Positions 1-8,615 of a DNA stretch of 64,000 nucleotides are shown piece by piece (the stretch's first letter is position 1; each line of letters starts with the position of its first letter). Both the position numbers and the translations under genes were made by a program. Origin of the DNA: Calothrix brevissima NIES-22 (GTDB taxonomy: Bacteria; Cyanobacteriota; Cyanobacteriia; Cyanobacteriales; Nostocaceae); contig NZ_AP018207.1 in assembly GCF_002367995.1 (NCBI RefSeq), forward strand, positions 2,649,083 to 2,713,082. Direction: 5' to 3'. The notes beneath the pieces were generated by a model. The model was not told the DNA's origin. It saw only the letters and a list, made by a program, of their open reading frames with translations, and made no database searches.

Positions 1-80
1 TCAGCGTATTGTTGTATGTTAGCTTGAGAATTATTTTCCTCTAGTCTCTGTTCCACTTCTTTAACTCTTAGTTTTAGCAT
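1..80 (-). CDS. 5' end of a possible gene leaving the window (unidentified)
   Basis: Reading the minus strand from an ATG at 80-78 gives 26 codons with no stop, beginning MLKLRVKEVEQRLEENNSQA. They are charged and helical in character, which looks like coding sequence. No Shine-Dalgarno sequence is visible upstream. Too little remains to name a family, so this is only a likely gene start. Confidence 0.35.
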   Translation of the reverse strand, partial: MLKLRVKEVEQRLEENNSQANIQQYA

Positions 81-784
81 TATTTAGTACCAGCGCGGTT
101 AGCAACAATAGGTAAAGGTAGTGCAACAATTCAGATAACTCAAAACAGAGAAGTTGATTTTTTGGCTAAAACTAGCTTGATTGAGAATCTTGACTGAAGT
201 ATTGTTGCTCTTTGAAGAGTTCTCTCAAATATGAGTATTGTAATGTAATGTATTACATAGATCTTCTGAGTGAATACTAGTAAATACAGGGTATTTGGAC
301 TTTTTCTTTGTGTATAAGTTCTTTGAATATAGCTTACTTATTTCCCATTGATAGCCCGTACTAGAAATCAATACAATAGATTCATATTCAGTAGGTTACT
401 AGCCCTATAAATTTTAAAAAAGTTGTTTATCTTGATTAATTCCTAGTTTGGGTTTGAGATGTTGTAAGATACATCAATTTGCCTGCTTGAAAACCTTGAC
501 TTTAAGAATATGACTAAAAAGTGAGGAAATTCTGAGGATTGTTGCAATTATTACTGGCAGTAACAGACTTAAGTTGATTTTTTGTCGGTGTAGATAATGT
601 AAAGTCTTGTAATTCAGTAATTTCTAGCCAATGTTAGTATTAGCACCATATTTAATTACAGTGAATATATGCAACTCATAGGCAATACTTATCACAAGTA
701 TCTATAAAAATGAGCAAGCGACCAATATTTAAGCTAATCTCAATGACAATCTATCGTTGACTATTGAGAATCGACAACTAACAA
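81..784. other. Intergenic, AT-rich, no gene recognised
   Basis: About 700 bases without a convincing reading frame on either strand. It lies between a possible minus-strand gene start and the plus-strand TM2 gene, so it should hold two divergent promoters, but no promoter can be fixed with confidence. The last bases before the TM2 gene are an ACAAATG-type short tandem repeat. Confidence 0.5.
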
Positions 785-1183
785 ATGACAAATGCTCAAT
801 CGGGGAATATGTTGACTAAGCGAAAAAGCCGCAGCGTAGCCGCTATTTTAGCTTTTTCTGGCACGCTGACTGTATCAGGATTACATAAGTTTTATTTAGG
901 ACAGCCTTTTTGGGGCTTGTTGTATGTTTTGCTGTCTTGGACGCCTATCCCTAAAGTGGCTAGTGCAATTGAGGGGGTTTGGTATTTGGCACAAGATGAA
1001 GAAGCTTTCGATCGCAATTTTAATTTTGGTAAGTCAGCAATTAAGAATTCACAGCAAGTGAGTAATCATGTAGGCGCAATGGCTGAAGCTTTGCGGGAGT
1101 TAGATGCTTTGCGTCAAGATGGACTAATTTCTGAGTACGAATTTGAACAAAAGCGTCGCCAGCTACTAGACCAGATTTCTTAA
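785..1183 (+). CDS. TM2 domain membrane protein with SHOCT-like tail
   Basis: A 132-residue protein. Residues about 14-68 match the TM2 domain: a basic start (KRKSRS), a first hydrophobic helix, the polar turn GLHKFYLGQ, and a second hydrophobic segment (GLLYVLLSW). Residues about 103-131 (LRELDALRQDGLISEYEFEQ) resemble a SHOCT domain, a short helix-turn-helix tail found on many bacterial membrane proteins. TM2 proteins are small inner-membrane proteins without a firmly assigned function. The longest frame is kept. Codon 9 (ATG at 809, MLTKRKSRS) is an equally good start, because the first eight codons fall on a short tandem repeat. The next gene starts 14 bases after the stop, so the two may be co-transcribed. 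Confidence 0.85.
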   Translation: MTNAQSGNMLTKRKSRSVAAILAFSGTLTVSGLHKFYLGQPFWGLLYVLLSWTPIPKVASAIEGVWYLAQDEEAFDRNFNFGKSAIKNSQQVSNHVGAMAEALRELDALRQDGLISEYEFEQKRRQLLDQIS

Positions 1184-1197
1184 CCCCTGCAACTATT

Positions 1198-1731
1198 ATG
1201 AAAAACTGGCTACCTTTAAATCTGAGGTTGCAAAAACTCCGTACTAGGCTGCTCAACGATCCTTACTACAGATTACAATCTGGGGAAGAAGTACAGCTGG
1301 CGATACAATTGGGTATTCAGATTGATGCTAACCAAGCGACTGTCGATGATTGGTTACGTTTACCTGGTTTATCAATTCACCAAGCGCGATCGCTTGTAGA
1401 ATTATCCCGTTCTGGGGTTAAATTTTATTGTATTGAAGATATTGCGGCAGCTTTAGCTATTCCTGTACAGCGTTTACAACCAATCAAGCTGTTGCTGAAT
1501 TTTGTTTACTATGATGAAGAATCTCTCGATTGTCCTGTGCCTTTAGTAAATCCTAATACAGCCACAGTTGAGAACCTAGTAAAAATACCTTTTATTGATT
1601 TATCTCTCGCGCAAGCAGTGGTGCAAAATCGCCTATCTGCTGGGCCATACCGCAATTTGGTTGATTTTCAGCGACGGTTGGAGTTACCAGCAGATGCGAT
1701 CGCACAGTTAATGTATTATTTGCGATTTTAA
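1198..1731 (+). CDS. ComEA-like helix-hairpin-helix protein
   Basis: A 177-residue protein with two helix-hairpin-helix modules, at about residues 41-70 (IDANQATVDDWLRLPGLS) and 118-147 (VNPNTATVENLVKIPFID). Both have the N-x-A-T-x-x-x-L-x-x-[IL]-P signature of the ComEA type of DNA-binding HhH. No signal peptide or transmembrane anchor is visible, unlike classical competence ComEA. A cytoplasmic DNA- or protein-binding role is therefore more likely than DNA uptake. It follows the TM2 gene by 14 bases, suggesting one transcript. No strong ribosome binding site is visible. Confidence 0.75.
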   Translation: MKNWLPLNLRLQKLRTRLLNDPYYRLQSGEEVQLAIQLGIQIDANQATVDDWLRLPGLSIHQARSLVELSRSGVKFYCIEDIAAALAIPVQRLQPIKLLLNFVYYDEESLDCPVPLVNPNTATVENLVKIPFIDLSLAQAVVQNRLSAGPYRNLVDFQRRLELPADAIAQLMYYLRF

Positions 1732-1798
1732 ATACAGGGGCTAGGGCTTCCAGCAGGGTAACCCAACACCAAGGCAGCTTCGTTGGGTTTCATACATA

Positions 1799-1820
1799 GC
1801 GATGAAAATTTTTTCATCGC
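1799..1820. terminator. Perfect hairpin after the HhH gene
   Basis: GCGATGAAAA and TTTTCATCGC form a 10-bp perfect stem around a 2-base centre, 68 bases after the HhH stop. The U-rich half of the stem could act as a terminator, but no separate T run follows. This is a candidate only. Confidence 0.4.
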
Positions 1821-2952
1821 GACTGCTTCTATGTACTTATTTCGATCTTCCCCGTGATAATTACTAGATGGAAGTTGATCGTGGCATTGAAGAATATCAA
1901 TCTTTAGGAGTAGATGAAGAATCCATCTTCCTGCTCAAATATGTGCCTTTAAAAACTTACCTATGCTGACTCAGGGAACAATTTTTTTTATTTATACACG
2001 AAAAAGCGCCTGAGAGTTTTGCTCACCCAAGCGCCCCTTCGTATAACTTTATACCAATCCACTTGTTTGATGCAACATCTGAAACCCGCAATAACCCCTG
2101 AAGGAGGAGCATTACGAAGATAACTGGTGACAAACATATTGTGAAGTGGTATCACTCCTTGCACTAACTAAGGATATCTCTTCTAGAAGAATTGCAGTAA
2201 TGTGGTGAGTGACACTTTATCAACTGACACTAGTTACAATCGACTCATCATAAGTAGTGTTTAGTAAGACCCAGTAGACCGTAAGCTAAGTTAGGTATAC
2301 AGTATAAAAAAATTTTCCTATTGCTGCGGCTAGTAGGCGATCGCATTTAGCTTATCCCACGCCTAAAAGCTACAGTGTACAGAGTCTCGAAATTACATCT
2401 AACCCTTGCTTTGGCTGTCGATGTCTTTGCTGTGAGATTGTTCGGGGAAGCCTGTAATTAGGTTCGCGTAGTGTTTCGTAGAGAGGAGGAACAACGCGAT
2501 CGCATAATTTTGTAGTTTGTGTGATTATTTTGCTTGGGGAACTCCAAAAAATAAATTATCCAATTTGTGTACTTAACTAGAATTCTTTCTTCCTTGTCCT
2601 TCTTGTCCCCCTTGTCCCCCAGCAATAGAATATTTATTTACTTGGAAGTCCCTTACATCCATAAAGCGTAACTGCTGGTAATTTTTGCAGAAATGGATGG
2701 TTAATCTTGTGATTGTTCAGGTAATTCTATACTTGAGATTTTAAACTTTAGCTTTTATGGCGTTGTTTATTCCATCTATAGATAGATGAACTACATATAG
2801 AAGCAGTTAATAAGTTAATTGTCAACATCAAATTCATCTATCCCATTTGATAATTGAATAAGCTGAACAAATATCATAAATTCTTAATAATCGCTGCTTT
2901 CTGCTTACTTACTTCTGAATGATTAAAATCTGCCTAAATTAAAAAAATCTAG

Positions 2953-2967
2953 CCAAAATGGCTCCAA
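2953..2967. promoter_or_regulatory. Palindromic motif, first copy, upstream of peptide gene 1
   Basis: AGCCAAAATGGCTCC contains the inverted repeat AGCCA-AAA-TGGCT. It lies 475 bases before the start codon at 3428. The same 15 bases recur at 4213-4227, 460 bases before the related peptide gene at 4673, and the following bases are also alike (TTAGCTAGAATT versus TTAGTTAGAATT). This is either a duplicated control region or the trace of a duplicated unit. Confidence 0.4.
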
Positions 2968-3427
2968 AAGTCTCATGAGATTAGCTAGAATTTCACCAGA
3001 GTTGATGAATTAAGAGAAAACTATCAACACCTAAAATTTATTCAATATATTTATAATTAGCCGTAGAGATTTTATCTCAATATGGCTTAATTATTTTTTG
3101 AGTAAATTTTTAAATTACTAATTTTGAACTTGCTTAGTTACACTACATTGTCACTAGACATTGCCAATATGGAAGCCAAGGGGAATAGTCAAAGTGCAAA
3201 ATTCTATTGAGCCATTTGCTTGATATAGCGAGCATCAGATATAAACAGGAAGTTTGTTGTGATATTTGCCGCATGACAGGATAAAACTAAAAAATAGTTG
3301 CTTAGATATTATCTAATTTTTTAATATTCTGGTTTTTTCACAAATCTAGATATTTGTGAATTAGTAGTTAATAAAGTCAGAACTAATATAGATGCTCAAT
3401 AATGTATGAATTGGAGAATTCAAGAGC

Positions 3428-3775
3428 ATGAAAATTTACGATTTAGACCATTTAGAGCCTATAGCTGACGATGTAGCTGTTTTTGGAGGTAGAGGCACAG
3501 ATTCTAGTGTGAGTAATAGTGTAGCCATAAGTTTCCGCATCAGTGGTAACGGTGTAATTACAGCCAATGGTGTGAGTACGATTAGAGGTAACACTATTAC
3601 TCCTAGTACAGGAGTTGGCACATCTATTTGGACACAACGCTTAAATTTCACTAAGACTCTAGCTGCTTTAGCTAAACCCACTGTGGTTAAAAACTTTATT
3701 AAAATAGCCACAGATGTATCATCAGTCCTCAAGTCCAGATTGTTAGCAGCAAAAAGACTCATTGAAGCTAGGTAA
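3428..3775 (+). CDS. Small peptide with double-glycine-like leader, copy 1
   Basis: A 115-residue protein. Its N-terminus, MKIYDLDHLEPIADDVAVFGG, ends in a Gly-Gly pair at residues 20-21 followed by RG-T-D. The acidic, hydrophobic-patterned leader ending in GG resembles leaders cut by peptidase-containing ABC exporters (bacteriocin type). The same pattern occurs in the gene at 4673. The remainder is Ser/Thr/Val-rich, followed by a basic helix-rich C-terminus. A GGAG at 3413 lies 11 bases before the ATG, a long spacing. No exporter gene is visible nearby. Function is unknown; secretion is inferred only from the leader pattern. The antisense frames over the same bases are shadows. Confidence 0.65.
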   Translation: MKIYDLDHLEPIADDVAVFGGRGTDSSVSNSVAISFRISGNGVITANGVSTIRGNTITPSTGVGTSIWTQRLNFTKTLAALAKPTVVKNFIKIATDVSSVLKSRLLAAKRLIEAR

Positions 3776-3979
3776 TTAAACAAAATTAATTACCAATGTC
3801 TGCGGCGAATATAGGGAAGCGGAATTTAGCTGAAGCAATCACAAGGCTTGAGATTACTTCGCTTTACTCGCAATGACTGTAATTAATTTTGTATGGCTAC
3901 TTATCTGAGACTCTCAAGTTTCCCAGGATGCTACCATTAGTCTAATAATTTGCTTGTGGGGTGAACATCTTGTCATTGC

Positions 3980-4162
3980 TGTCAACTTAACGTGAAACCC
4001 GCTTGGTGACTAGGTTATGCCCTCACCCCCAGCCCCTCTCCCTCAGGGAGACGGGAAGCAAGAGATTTAATTTCCCTTCTTCTGGGGGAGAAGGGGTGAG
4101 GGGGTGAGGGCGAGGGTTTTTGTACAACAGGCGCAGTATATAGCTTTTAGCTTAAGTTGACA
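3980..4162. repeat. Long palindromic dispersed element, copy 1 (MITE-like)
   Basis: Ends are TGTCAACTTAA and TTAAGTTGACA in inverted orientation, 183 bp apart. Inside are two inner hairpins, CCCCTCTCCCTCAGGGAG and CCCTTCTTCTGGGGGAGAAGGGG, flanked by CCCTCACCCCCAG and GGGTGAGGGCG. Three further copies lie at 10401, 16278 and 24803. It has no coding capacity. Unlike those three, this copy lacks an outer palindrome. Confidence 0.85.
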
Positions 4163-4212
4163 CAGGTTATGAGGCTCCCTAACCTACACCTAATACACTT
4201 TCTCTAAAAATG

Positions 4213-4227
4213 AAGCCAAAATGGCTC
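4213..4227. promoter_or_regulatory. Palindromic motif, second copy, upstream of peptide gene 2
   Basis: Identical 15-base motif to the one at 2953-2967, here 460 bases before the start at 4673. The conserved distance and matching flanks suggest a duplicated upstream region rather than chance. Confidence 0.4.
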
Positions 4228-4449
4228 CTCATCTGTAAGGAAATTAGTTAGAATTCTCTCAAGTTGCATAAACTAAAATGATTTGACAAAAGACAGTGAT
4301 TTAGTCTTTGTTTCTAATCATTTTATTGGGCTATGCATCTAAAATAATGTAAATTATCGCAAGCGAAGTCAGTAGTCTTTATAAAGCTTTCTGGCTTGAA
4401 AGCGATTTATAACTATTTATAAATTACATAACTATTCCTTTTTAAGGAT

Positions 4450-4490
4450 ATCACCCGGTTTAAAACCTAAATCTGGGTGATTTTTAATTT
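4450..4490 (+). terminator. Terminator-like or attenuator hairpin
   Basis: ATCACCC pairs with GGGTGAT (4450-4456 with 4475-4481), with an inner GGTTTAAAACC stem. TTTTTAATTTT follows directly. The shape is that of an intrinsic terminator on the plus strand, yet no gene ends just upstream. It may instead attenuate a leader transcript of the peptide gene at 4673. Confidence 0.5.
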
Positions 4491-4672
4491 TAAAATTCTT
4501 GTTAGTAGATTGATGAAAAGACAACAAATTATTCCTCAGCCAAGTTGGCTAGAAAAATCATATTTACAGCCATTTTGGCGATACAAGCAGAATTTACTTA
4601 GCTATATTAATATCAACAACTCAAACAGAGTTGATTCCAACAAACAGACAAACAAATCTCAGGAGAAAAGCA

Positions 4673-4987
4673 ATGAATATTAACGACTTAACCTACATTG
4701 AAGTTGCAACTGAAGAAGTATTTGGTGGACGTGGTGCTGACACCAAAACCACCTACAACTTAGTAGCTAATGTTAACAAATCCATTAAAGAAACAGTTAC
4801 CTTCAAAGTTGACGCAGTAGCGAATGTAAAAGGTTTGACTGCTGTAGCAACTGCTACTTCTGATAGCTACGGTTTCAAAGATGCTTCAGTCACCACTTTA
4901 AGCAACACTCAAATTGATAAAGCAGGTTACTCAGCTTCTGCTATTTCTCAATCTGTTGCTGCTGCTAATACCTCTTACCGCCACTAA
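4673..4987 (+). CDS. Small peptide with double-glycine-like leader, copy 2
   Basis: A 104-residue protein beginning MNINDLTYIEVATEEVFGG, with Gly-Gly at residues 18-19 followed by RGAD. It shares the D-L-x-x-[LI]-E ... V-F-G-G-R-G-x-D leader pattern with the 3428 gene, so the two are paralogous precursors. The body is rich in Ala, Thr, Ser and Val with few charged residues and no cysteine. The ATG at 4673 is chosen over an upstream TTG because AGGAG at 4661-4665 is ideally spaced. An 18-bp hairpin follows at 5106. Exported peptide or bacteriocin-like precursor is an inference; no maturation enzyme or transporter is in the window. Confidence 0.7.
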   Translation: MNINDLTYIEVATEEVFGGRGADTKTTYNLVANVNKSIKETVTFKVDAVANVKGLTAVATATSDSYGFKDASVTTLSNTQIDKAGYSASAISQSVAAANTSYRH

Positions 4988-5105
4988 ATTGTTAGTAAAG
5001 TCCATTGATTTCGACTATTGCGAAATAGTGACTTGAAAAACAATTTATTTTGTTCCCAAGTATCAAGCAAATTTGTTAAAGCTTGATTTGAGAACAGATA
5101 TACAA

Positions 5106-5144
5106 TTTTTTAAGAGAGGCAATAGAATTGCCTCTCTTAAAAAT
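5106..5144. other. 18-bp hairpin after peptide gene 2
   Basis: A perfect inverted repeat built on TAAGAGAGGCAAT and ATTGCCTCTCTTA with a 3-base loop, extended by T5 on the left and A5 on the right. For plus-strand transcription the T run is on the wrong side for a classical intrinsic terminator. An mRNA 3'-end stabiliser or processing site fits as well as termination. Confidence 0.6.
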
Positions 5145-5477
5145 ACGGTTATTCTAATAAAAAATATCTATATCTATATATATTTGTTTTGTGTCGAACA
5201 ATTTAAATTAAAAACGTATTTTGTTTTACTTTATTTGCTATAATAAAATTGAATTTAGCAGGTGCTAATTCATTAAAAAATTAAAATTTAGCCCTAAAAT
5301 TCTCATTATTTAAATATGCACCTTAGATAAAAGTTTGCCAACAGTATTTGATTGGCTTAAATAGAAATAAATTAGCTTCTTTTATCGTTGATATGAAAGT
5401 TGAATATTTTTAACTTTTCGCTTGTGCATAGTTTGTATTTAAACAATTTGAACTTAACAGTATAGGAGATAAAACAT

Positions 5478-6392
5478 ATGCCTAGTATATTAGGAACTAA
5501 TAATAATGATGTCTTCAATTTTTCGCAATCTAATTTGAACTACACCCTACTAGGGCAAGGTGGCAACGATAATTTGACTGGCGGAAATGGTCGAGACAAT
5601 TTATTTGGTGGCTTTGGTAATGATACCCTCGACGGCAGCAACGGCAACGATAATTTGTATGGTGACTTCGGTGACGATTTGCTGATTGGTGGTAATGGCA
5701 ACGATCAACTGTTTGGCGGTCTTGGTGACGATTTGCTTTATGGAGACGCCGGCAACGACAGACTATTTGGTGATTTAGGTGACGATATTGTCTATGGAGG
5801 CTCAGGCAATGATTTCCTTGACGGGAGTATAGGCAACGACCTTCTATTTGGTGGTAGCGGTAATGACAACCTCAATGGCAGTGTTGGTAGTGATGTACTG
5901 TTTGGCGGTGATGGCAATGATATTTTAAGTGGCGGTACCAACGGTGCTGTTGAAGATGATGGAGCTGGATTTTTTAGAGATTACCTGGTTGGTGGTGCCG
6001 GTAGTGATGTTCTCAATGGATTTGGCGGAGGCGTGGGAATCGTTGAGATAGATAACTTATATGGCGGCGGTACAGTTGACAAAGATGGCAATGTGACCAA
6101 CATTAATGATAATACTCAAGATATATTTGTGCTAGGTGATGCAGGTAGTGTGTTTTATACTGCCGCCGGGTTTGATGACTACGCTCTGATTTTAGACTTT
6201 GTGTCTGGTATTGATAAGCTTCAAATAAACTTTAGTTCTGGGACAGCCTATCGACCCCTGACTGGGGATTTTGTTGGTGATGGTCGTACTGATATATTAC
6301 TTGTCGCAGACTTACCTAGTGGTACTAGTGACTTAGTTGCTATTTTAGATGGTGTATCGAGGCTTTCGGGCGCAGATCTTATTGCTGTTTAA
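5478..6392 (+). CDS. RTX (hemolysin-type) calcium-binding repeat protein
   Basis: A 304-residue protein. Residues about 28-160 carry roughly 14 nonapeptide repeats of the GGxGxDxLx type (for example [18 protein letters not shown]), which form a parallel beta-roll binding Ca2+. The C-terminal half (about 170-304) holds [19 protein letters not shown] and DLVAILDGV, the typical end domain of cyanobacterial RTX proteins. Such proteins are exported without an N-terminal signal by type I secretion. None of the secretion genes is in the window, and no enzymatic domain is present. AGGAG at 5464-5468 fixes the ATG. It stands 490 bases after the GG-leader peptide gene; both classes of product use ABC-type exporters, so a shared export route is possible. 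Confidence 0.85.
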   Translation: MPSILGTNNNDVFNFSQSNLNYTLLGQGGNDNLTGGNGRDNLFGGFGNDTLDGSNGNDNLYGDFGDDLLIGGNGNDQLFGGLGDDLLYGDAGNDRLFGDLGDDIVYGGSGNDFLDGSIGNDLLFGGSGNDNLNGSVGSDVLFGGDGNDILSGGTNGAVEDDGAGFFRDYLVGGAGSDVLNGFGGGVGIVEIDNLYGGGTVDKDGNVTNINDNTQDIFVLGDAGSVFYTAAGFDDYALILDFVSGIDKLQINFSSGTAYRPLTGDFVGDGRTDILLVADLPSGTSDLVAILDGVSRLSGADLIAV

Positions 6393-6422
6393 CAATCAGA
6401 ATATGGGTAGTGGCGTGGTAAG

Positions 6423-6557
6423 GCTAAAATGTTGCAAAAAAATGTAGGTTGGGTTGACGTAAGGAAACCCAACACCAGCATCTATGTTGAGTTTCTGAAA
6501 TTCATGTTGGGTTTCGCAAAGCCTCAACCCAACCTACATCTCATGCAACATTTTAGC
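6423..6557. repeat. Nested palindrome of the GTAGGTTGGGTT family
   Basis: The outer arms GCTAAAATGTTGCA (6423-6436) and TGCAACATTTTAGC (6544-6557) are perfect inverted repeats. They enclose the inner pair GTAGGTTGGGTTGA and TCAACCCAACCTAC (6444-6537). Relatives lie at 8413, 20842, 31102, 31987 and 32927. Confidence 0.8.
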
Positions 6558-6570
6558 TGTGTCAGTCCAG

Positions 6571-6647
6571 TAGGGTGTGTTATGCCGTAGGCTAACGCAC
6601 CTTGAATTGTTGAAGGTGCGTTGCGCTGCGCGACAACACACCCTACA
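6571..6647. repeat. Palindromic repeat of the TAGGGTGTGTTA family
   Basis: TAGGGTGTGTT at the left is inverted as AACACACCCTA at the right, with inner pairs CTAACGCACCTT and AAGGTGCGTT. Partial copies lie at 20913-20946 and 42624-42657. It is located just downstream of the EAL gene, whose stop is at 6708. Confidence 0.75.
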
Positions 6648-6707
6648 TTTAAATTTCTTAACATAGTTGGAAATATTAGCGCCGACTTACTTACAAATTA
6701 CTAATTG

Positions 6708-8282
6708 TTAATGGGGCTTTTCTAAAATCAATCTGCGCAAATCATCATACTTTTCTTTACTTAGACGATAAATATCGGGACTGGGTTTAGCAACAATATG
6801 TCCTTGAATATATTTGACGCCGATTTTATGCAGATGATATAAGCTCATAGGGGTAGTTTCATCTACCCCTTCAACAATCACATTTGATGGATTGAGATTA
6901 TTTGCGCTGACTAATTCATGGACAAAGCGAATGATAATATCGCTTGGTTGATGATACAAAATATTGCGGTCTATTTTCACATGGGATGGGTTTAATCCGG
7001 CTAAACGAGCGACGGAAGCATAACCGACACCAAAATCGTCAATGGCAAATCTAATTTGTAATTGACTCACATATTCCAGCAATTTTTTCTTAAAAAATGT
7101 TAAGGGCGATTTTAATTGTACCCCTTCGTTAAATTGGGGTAATTCTGTTTTTTCGGAAATTTCTAATATGAGATTTCTTGATGTAATAGTTTTTTCTTGT
7201 AGTACTTGGCGTACTGTTTCAAAATAGGCAGTTCTAACTAAAGATTCGGGATAAACGTTAACTGATAAAGGTACTATATCTTTAGATCTGTTTTGTTTAG
7301 ATTTTTTTCTCGCTTCTTGATAACTAGAAGTAGCAGTTCTGAGAAAATATTGATCGAGTTCAACGATAAATCTCGTTCCCCACATTTCCGCAGCTTGAAA
7401 TAAATCTACAGGTGCAGTTAAAGTATCGGGATCTCTGGCTAAGGCTTCCCAACTACTGATAAATAGTTCGTCAGGATCTAAATGCAGCACTGGTTCAAAA
7501 TGAACTATCATCTTTTGCAGGCGATCGCAAAATAGCTGAAATCTGCGATCGTATAAATGTGCGGCGACAAAGCCAAAGTCTTTCTTTAAATCGTCAAGAA
7601 TTACAGCTTCTACTAAGGCTGGACTATGTGATAAATTATGAACAGCCTGATAAAAGCTAGATAATATTCTGCCATAGATATCACCTAAAAGATAGGAATC
7701 TTGGGCAATACCACAAACCACAATCACCTCAGCTTGTGGTAAACCTTTTATAGGGATAAAGACAAAAGCCTTTCTTTCACCATTTATATCTTCATGCAAT
7801 CGATAAATTCCATGATAAGCAGGGTTAAAAATTGCTACCTGAGAAACTGTAGGTAAAATATGTGTATTTAAGGTATTAAAATAAAAGTTTTGGTCTATAT
7901 GTTGCCCCAGGTTGCTATGAGATTTAATATATAACTTATCTGCGCGATCGCTACTTAGAATAAATACTAAGTCAGCCTCTGAAGTTTGTCTAATAATATT
8001 TAAAATATAATGATTAATAGTCTGGTAATCTACAGATAATCTTTCTTTAAATAAGTTAGTGAATTGTCGAATTAAATTTTTTATCAACGATTCGTAAGGT
8101 TCAAGAAAGCTCCGTAGCTGGGAAATTTGTGGTTGCAGATGATATACATCTCCTGATGGTTTAATTGTGCCTAAATTAATGTTGTGCGAGTGATGATTTT
8201 GAATATCTTCTAGCTCTAGTTCTGTTGTTATTTTATTTGTGTGATTATCCACAATATCAAAGCTTGCATTTAAATCTCCCAT
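6708..8282 (-). CDS. EAL-domain cyclic-di-GMP phosphodiesterase
   Basis: A 524-residue cytoplasmic protein without transmembrane segments. The C-terminal half is an EAL domain, which hydrolyses c-di-GMP to pGpG. Visible motifs are WEALAR, a VNV strand, ILEISEKTEL, IDDFGVGYAS (the DDFG loop), HVKIDRN, VIVEGVDE and YIQGHIVAKP. The main metal- and lysine-ligand positions are present, so activity is likely. The N-terminal part (about 70-240) looks GAF-like, suggesting ligand or light control, but its cofactor class cannot be told. No GGDEF domain is present. The gene is transcribed alone; the neighbouring murJ is in the same direction but more than 300 bases away. Confidence 0.85.
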   Translation of the reverse strand: MGDLNASFDIVDNHTNKITTELELEDIQNHHSHNINLGTIKPSGDVYHLQPQISQLRSFLEPYESLIKNLIRQFTNLFKERLSVDYQTINHYILNIIRQTSEADLVFILSSDRADKLYIKSHSNLGQHIDQNFYFNTLNTHILPTVSQVAIFNPAYHGIYRLHEDINGERKAFVFIPIKGLPQAEVIVVCGIAQDSYLLGDIYGRILSSFYQAVHNLSHSPALVEAVILDDLKKDFGFVAAHLYDRRFQLFCDRLQKMIVHFEPVLHLDPDELFISSWEALARDPDTLTAPVDLFQAAEMWGTRFIVELDQYFLRTATSSYQEARKKSKQNRSKDIVPLSVNVYPESLVRTAYFETVRQVLQEKTITSRNLILEISEKTELPQFNEGVQLKSPLTFFKKKLLEYVSQLQIRFAIDDFGVGYASVARLAGLNPSHVKIDRNILYHQPSDIIIRFVHELVSANNLNPSNVIVEGVDETTPMSLYHLHKIGVKYIQGHIVAKPSPDIYRLSKEKYDDLRRLILEKPH

Positions 8283-8615
8283 GATTATCCTTAATAATAA
8301 AAATACAAAAGTAGTATATCGTTTTTATTCTCTAAAACCATTTATTTGTGAAGCTGCATAGAATTTGATCGCCCCTAGCCTCATTTAAAAAGGGGAGAAC
8401 TAGTGACGTAAATGTTGGGTTTCGTTCCTCAACCCAACCTACAAATAAGTCTAATTTAGAGTTTGTTCAAGTTTGTTTAGGTTTCATAACATAATTATAA
8501 TTGCCTACTTACAGCAGAACTTTCTGTTGTATTTTTTATAGCTTACACAAAAGGACACAATCATGTTGTGCCCTTGGCTGAGGAGTTGATTTAGCTGAAA
8601 ATCAGTGTAAATTGC
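8283..8615. other. Intergenic with one GTTGGGTT-family repeat
   Basis: About 330 bases between murJ and the EAL gene. The only structure seen is the palindromic repeat TGTTGGGTTTCGTTCCTC / AACCCAACCTAC at 8413-8442. The rest is AT-rich and should include the EAL promoter. No gene is supported. Confidence 0.6.

Larger units (their letters stand above)
1732..3427. other. Long intergenic region with decayed and repeated sequence
   Basis: About 1.7 kb without a supported gene. It holds a perfect hairpin at 1799-1820, a 33-codon orphan frame at 1868-1969 (too short to support), and a fragment of the GTTGGGTT repeat family near 1756-1788. A CTTGTCC-type tandem repeat lies at about 2587-2622. The 15-bp palindromic motif AGCCAAAATGGCTCC is at 2953-2967; a second copy precedes the next peptide gene at a similar distance. 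The region appears to be eroded accessory DNA plus the promoter region of the gene at 3428. Confidence 0.5.

Noticed and set aside
238-257. GTAATGTATTAC-like palindrome as a possible NtcA site
   Set aside because: The NtcA consensus needs GTA-N8-TAC. Here the spacing is six, so it does not fit.
1868-1969. 33-codon frame MEVDRGIEEYQSLGVDEESI...
   Set aside because: Too short, no ribosome binding site and no recognised family. It may be a remnant of a longer gene.
4477-4683. Possible small gene MKRQQIIPQPSWLEKSYLQP... (from ATG 4513)
   Set aside because: It overlaps the start of the well-supported peptide gene at 4673 in another frame and lacks a ribosome binding site. It could be a leader peptide but is not supported.
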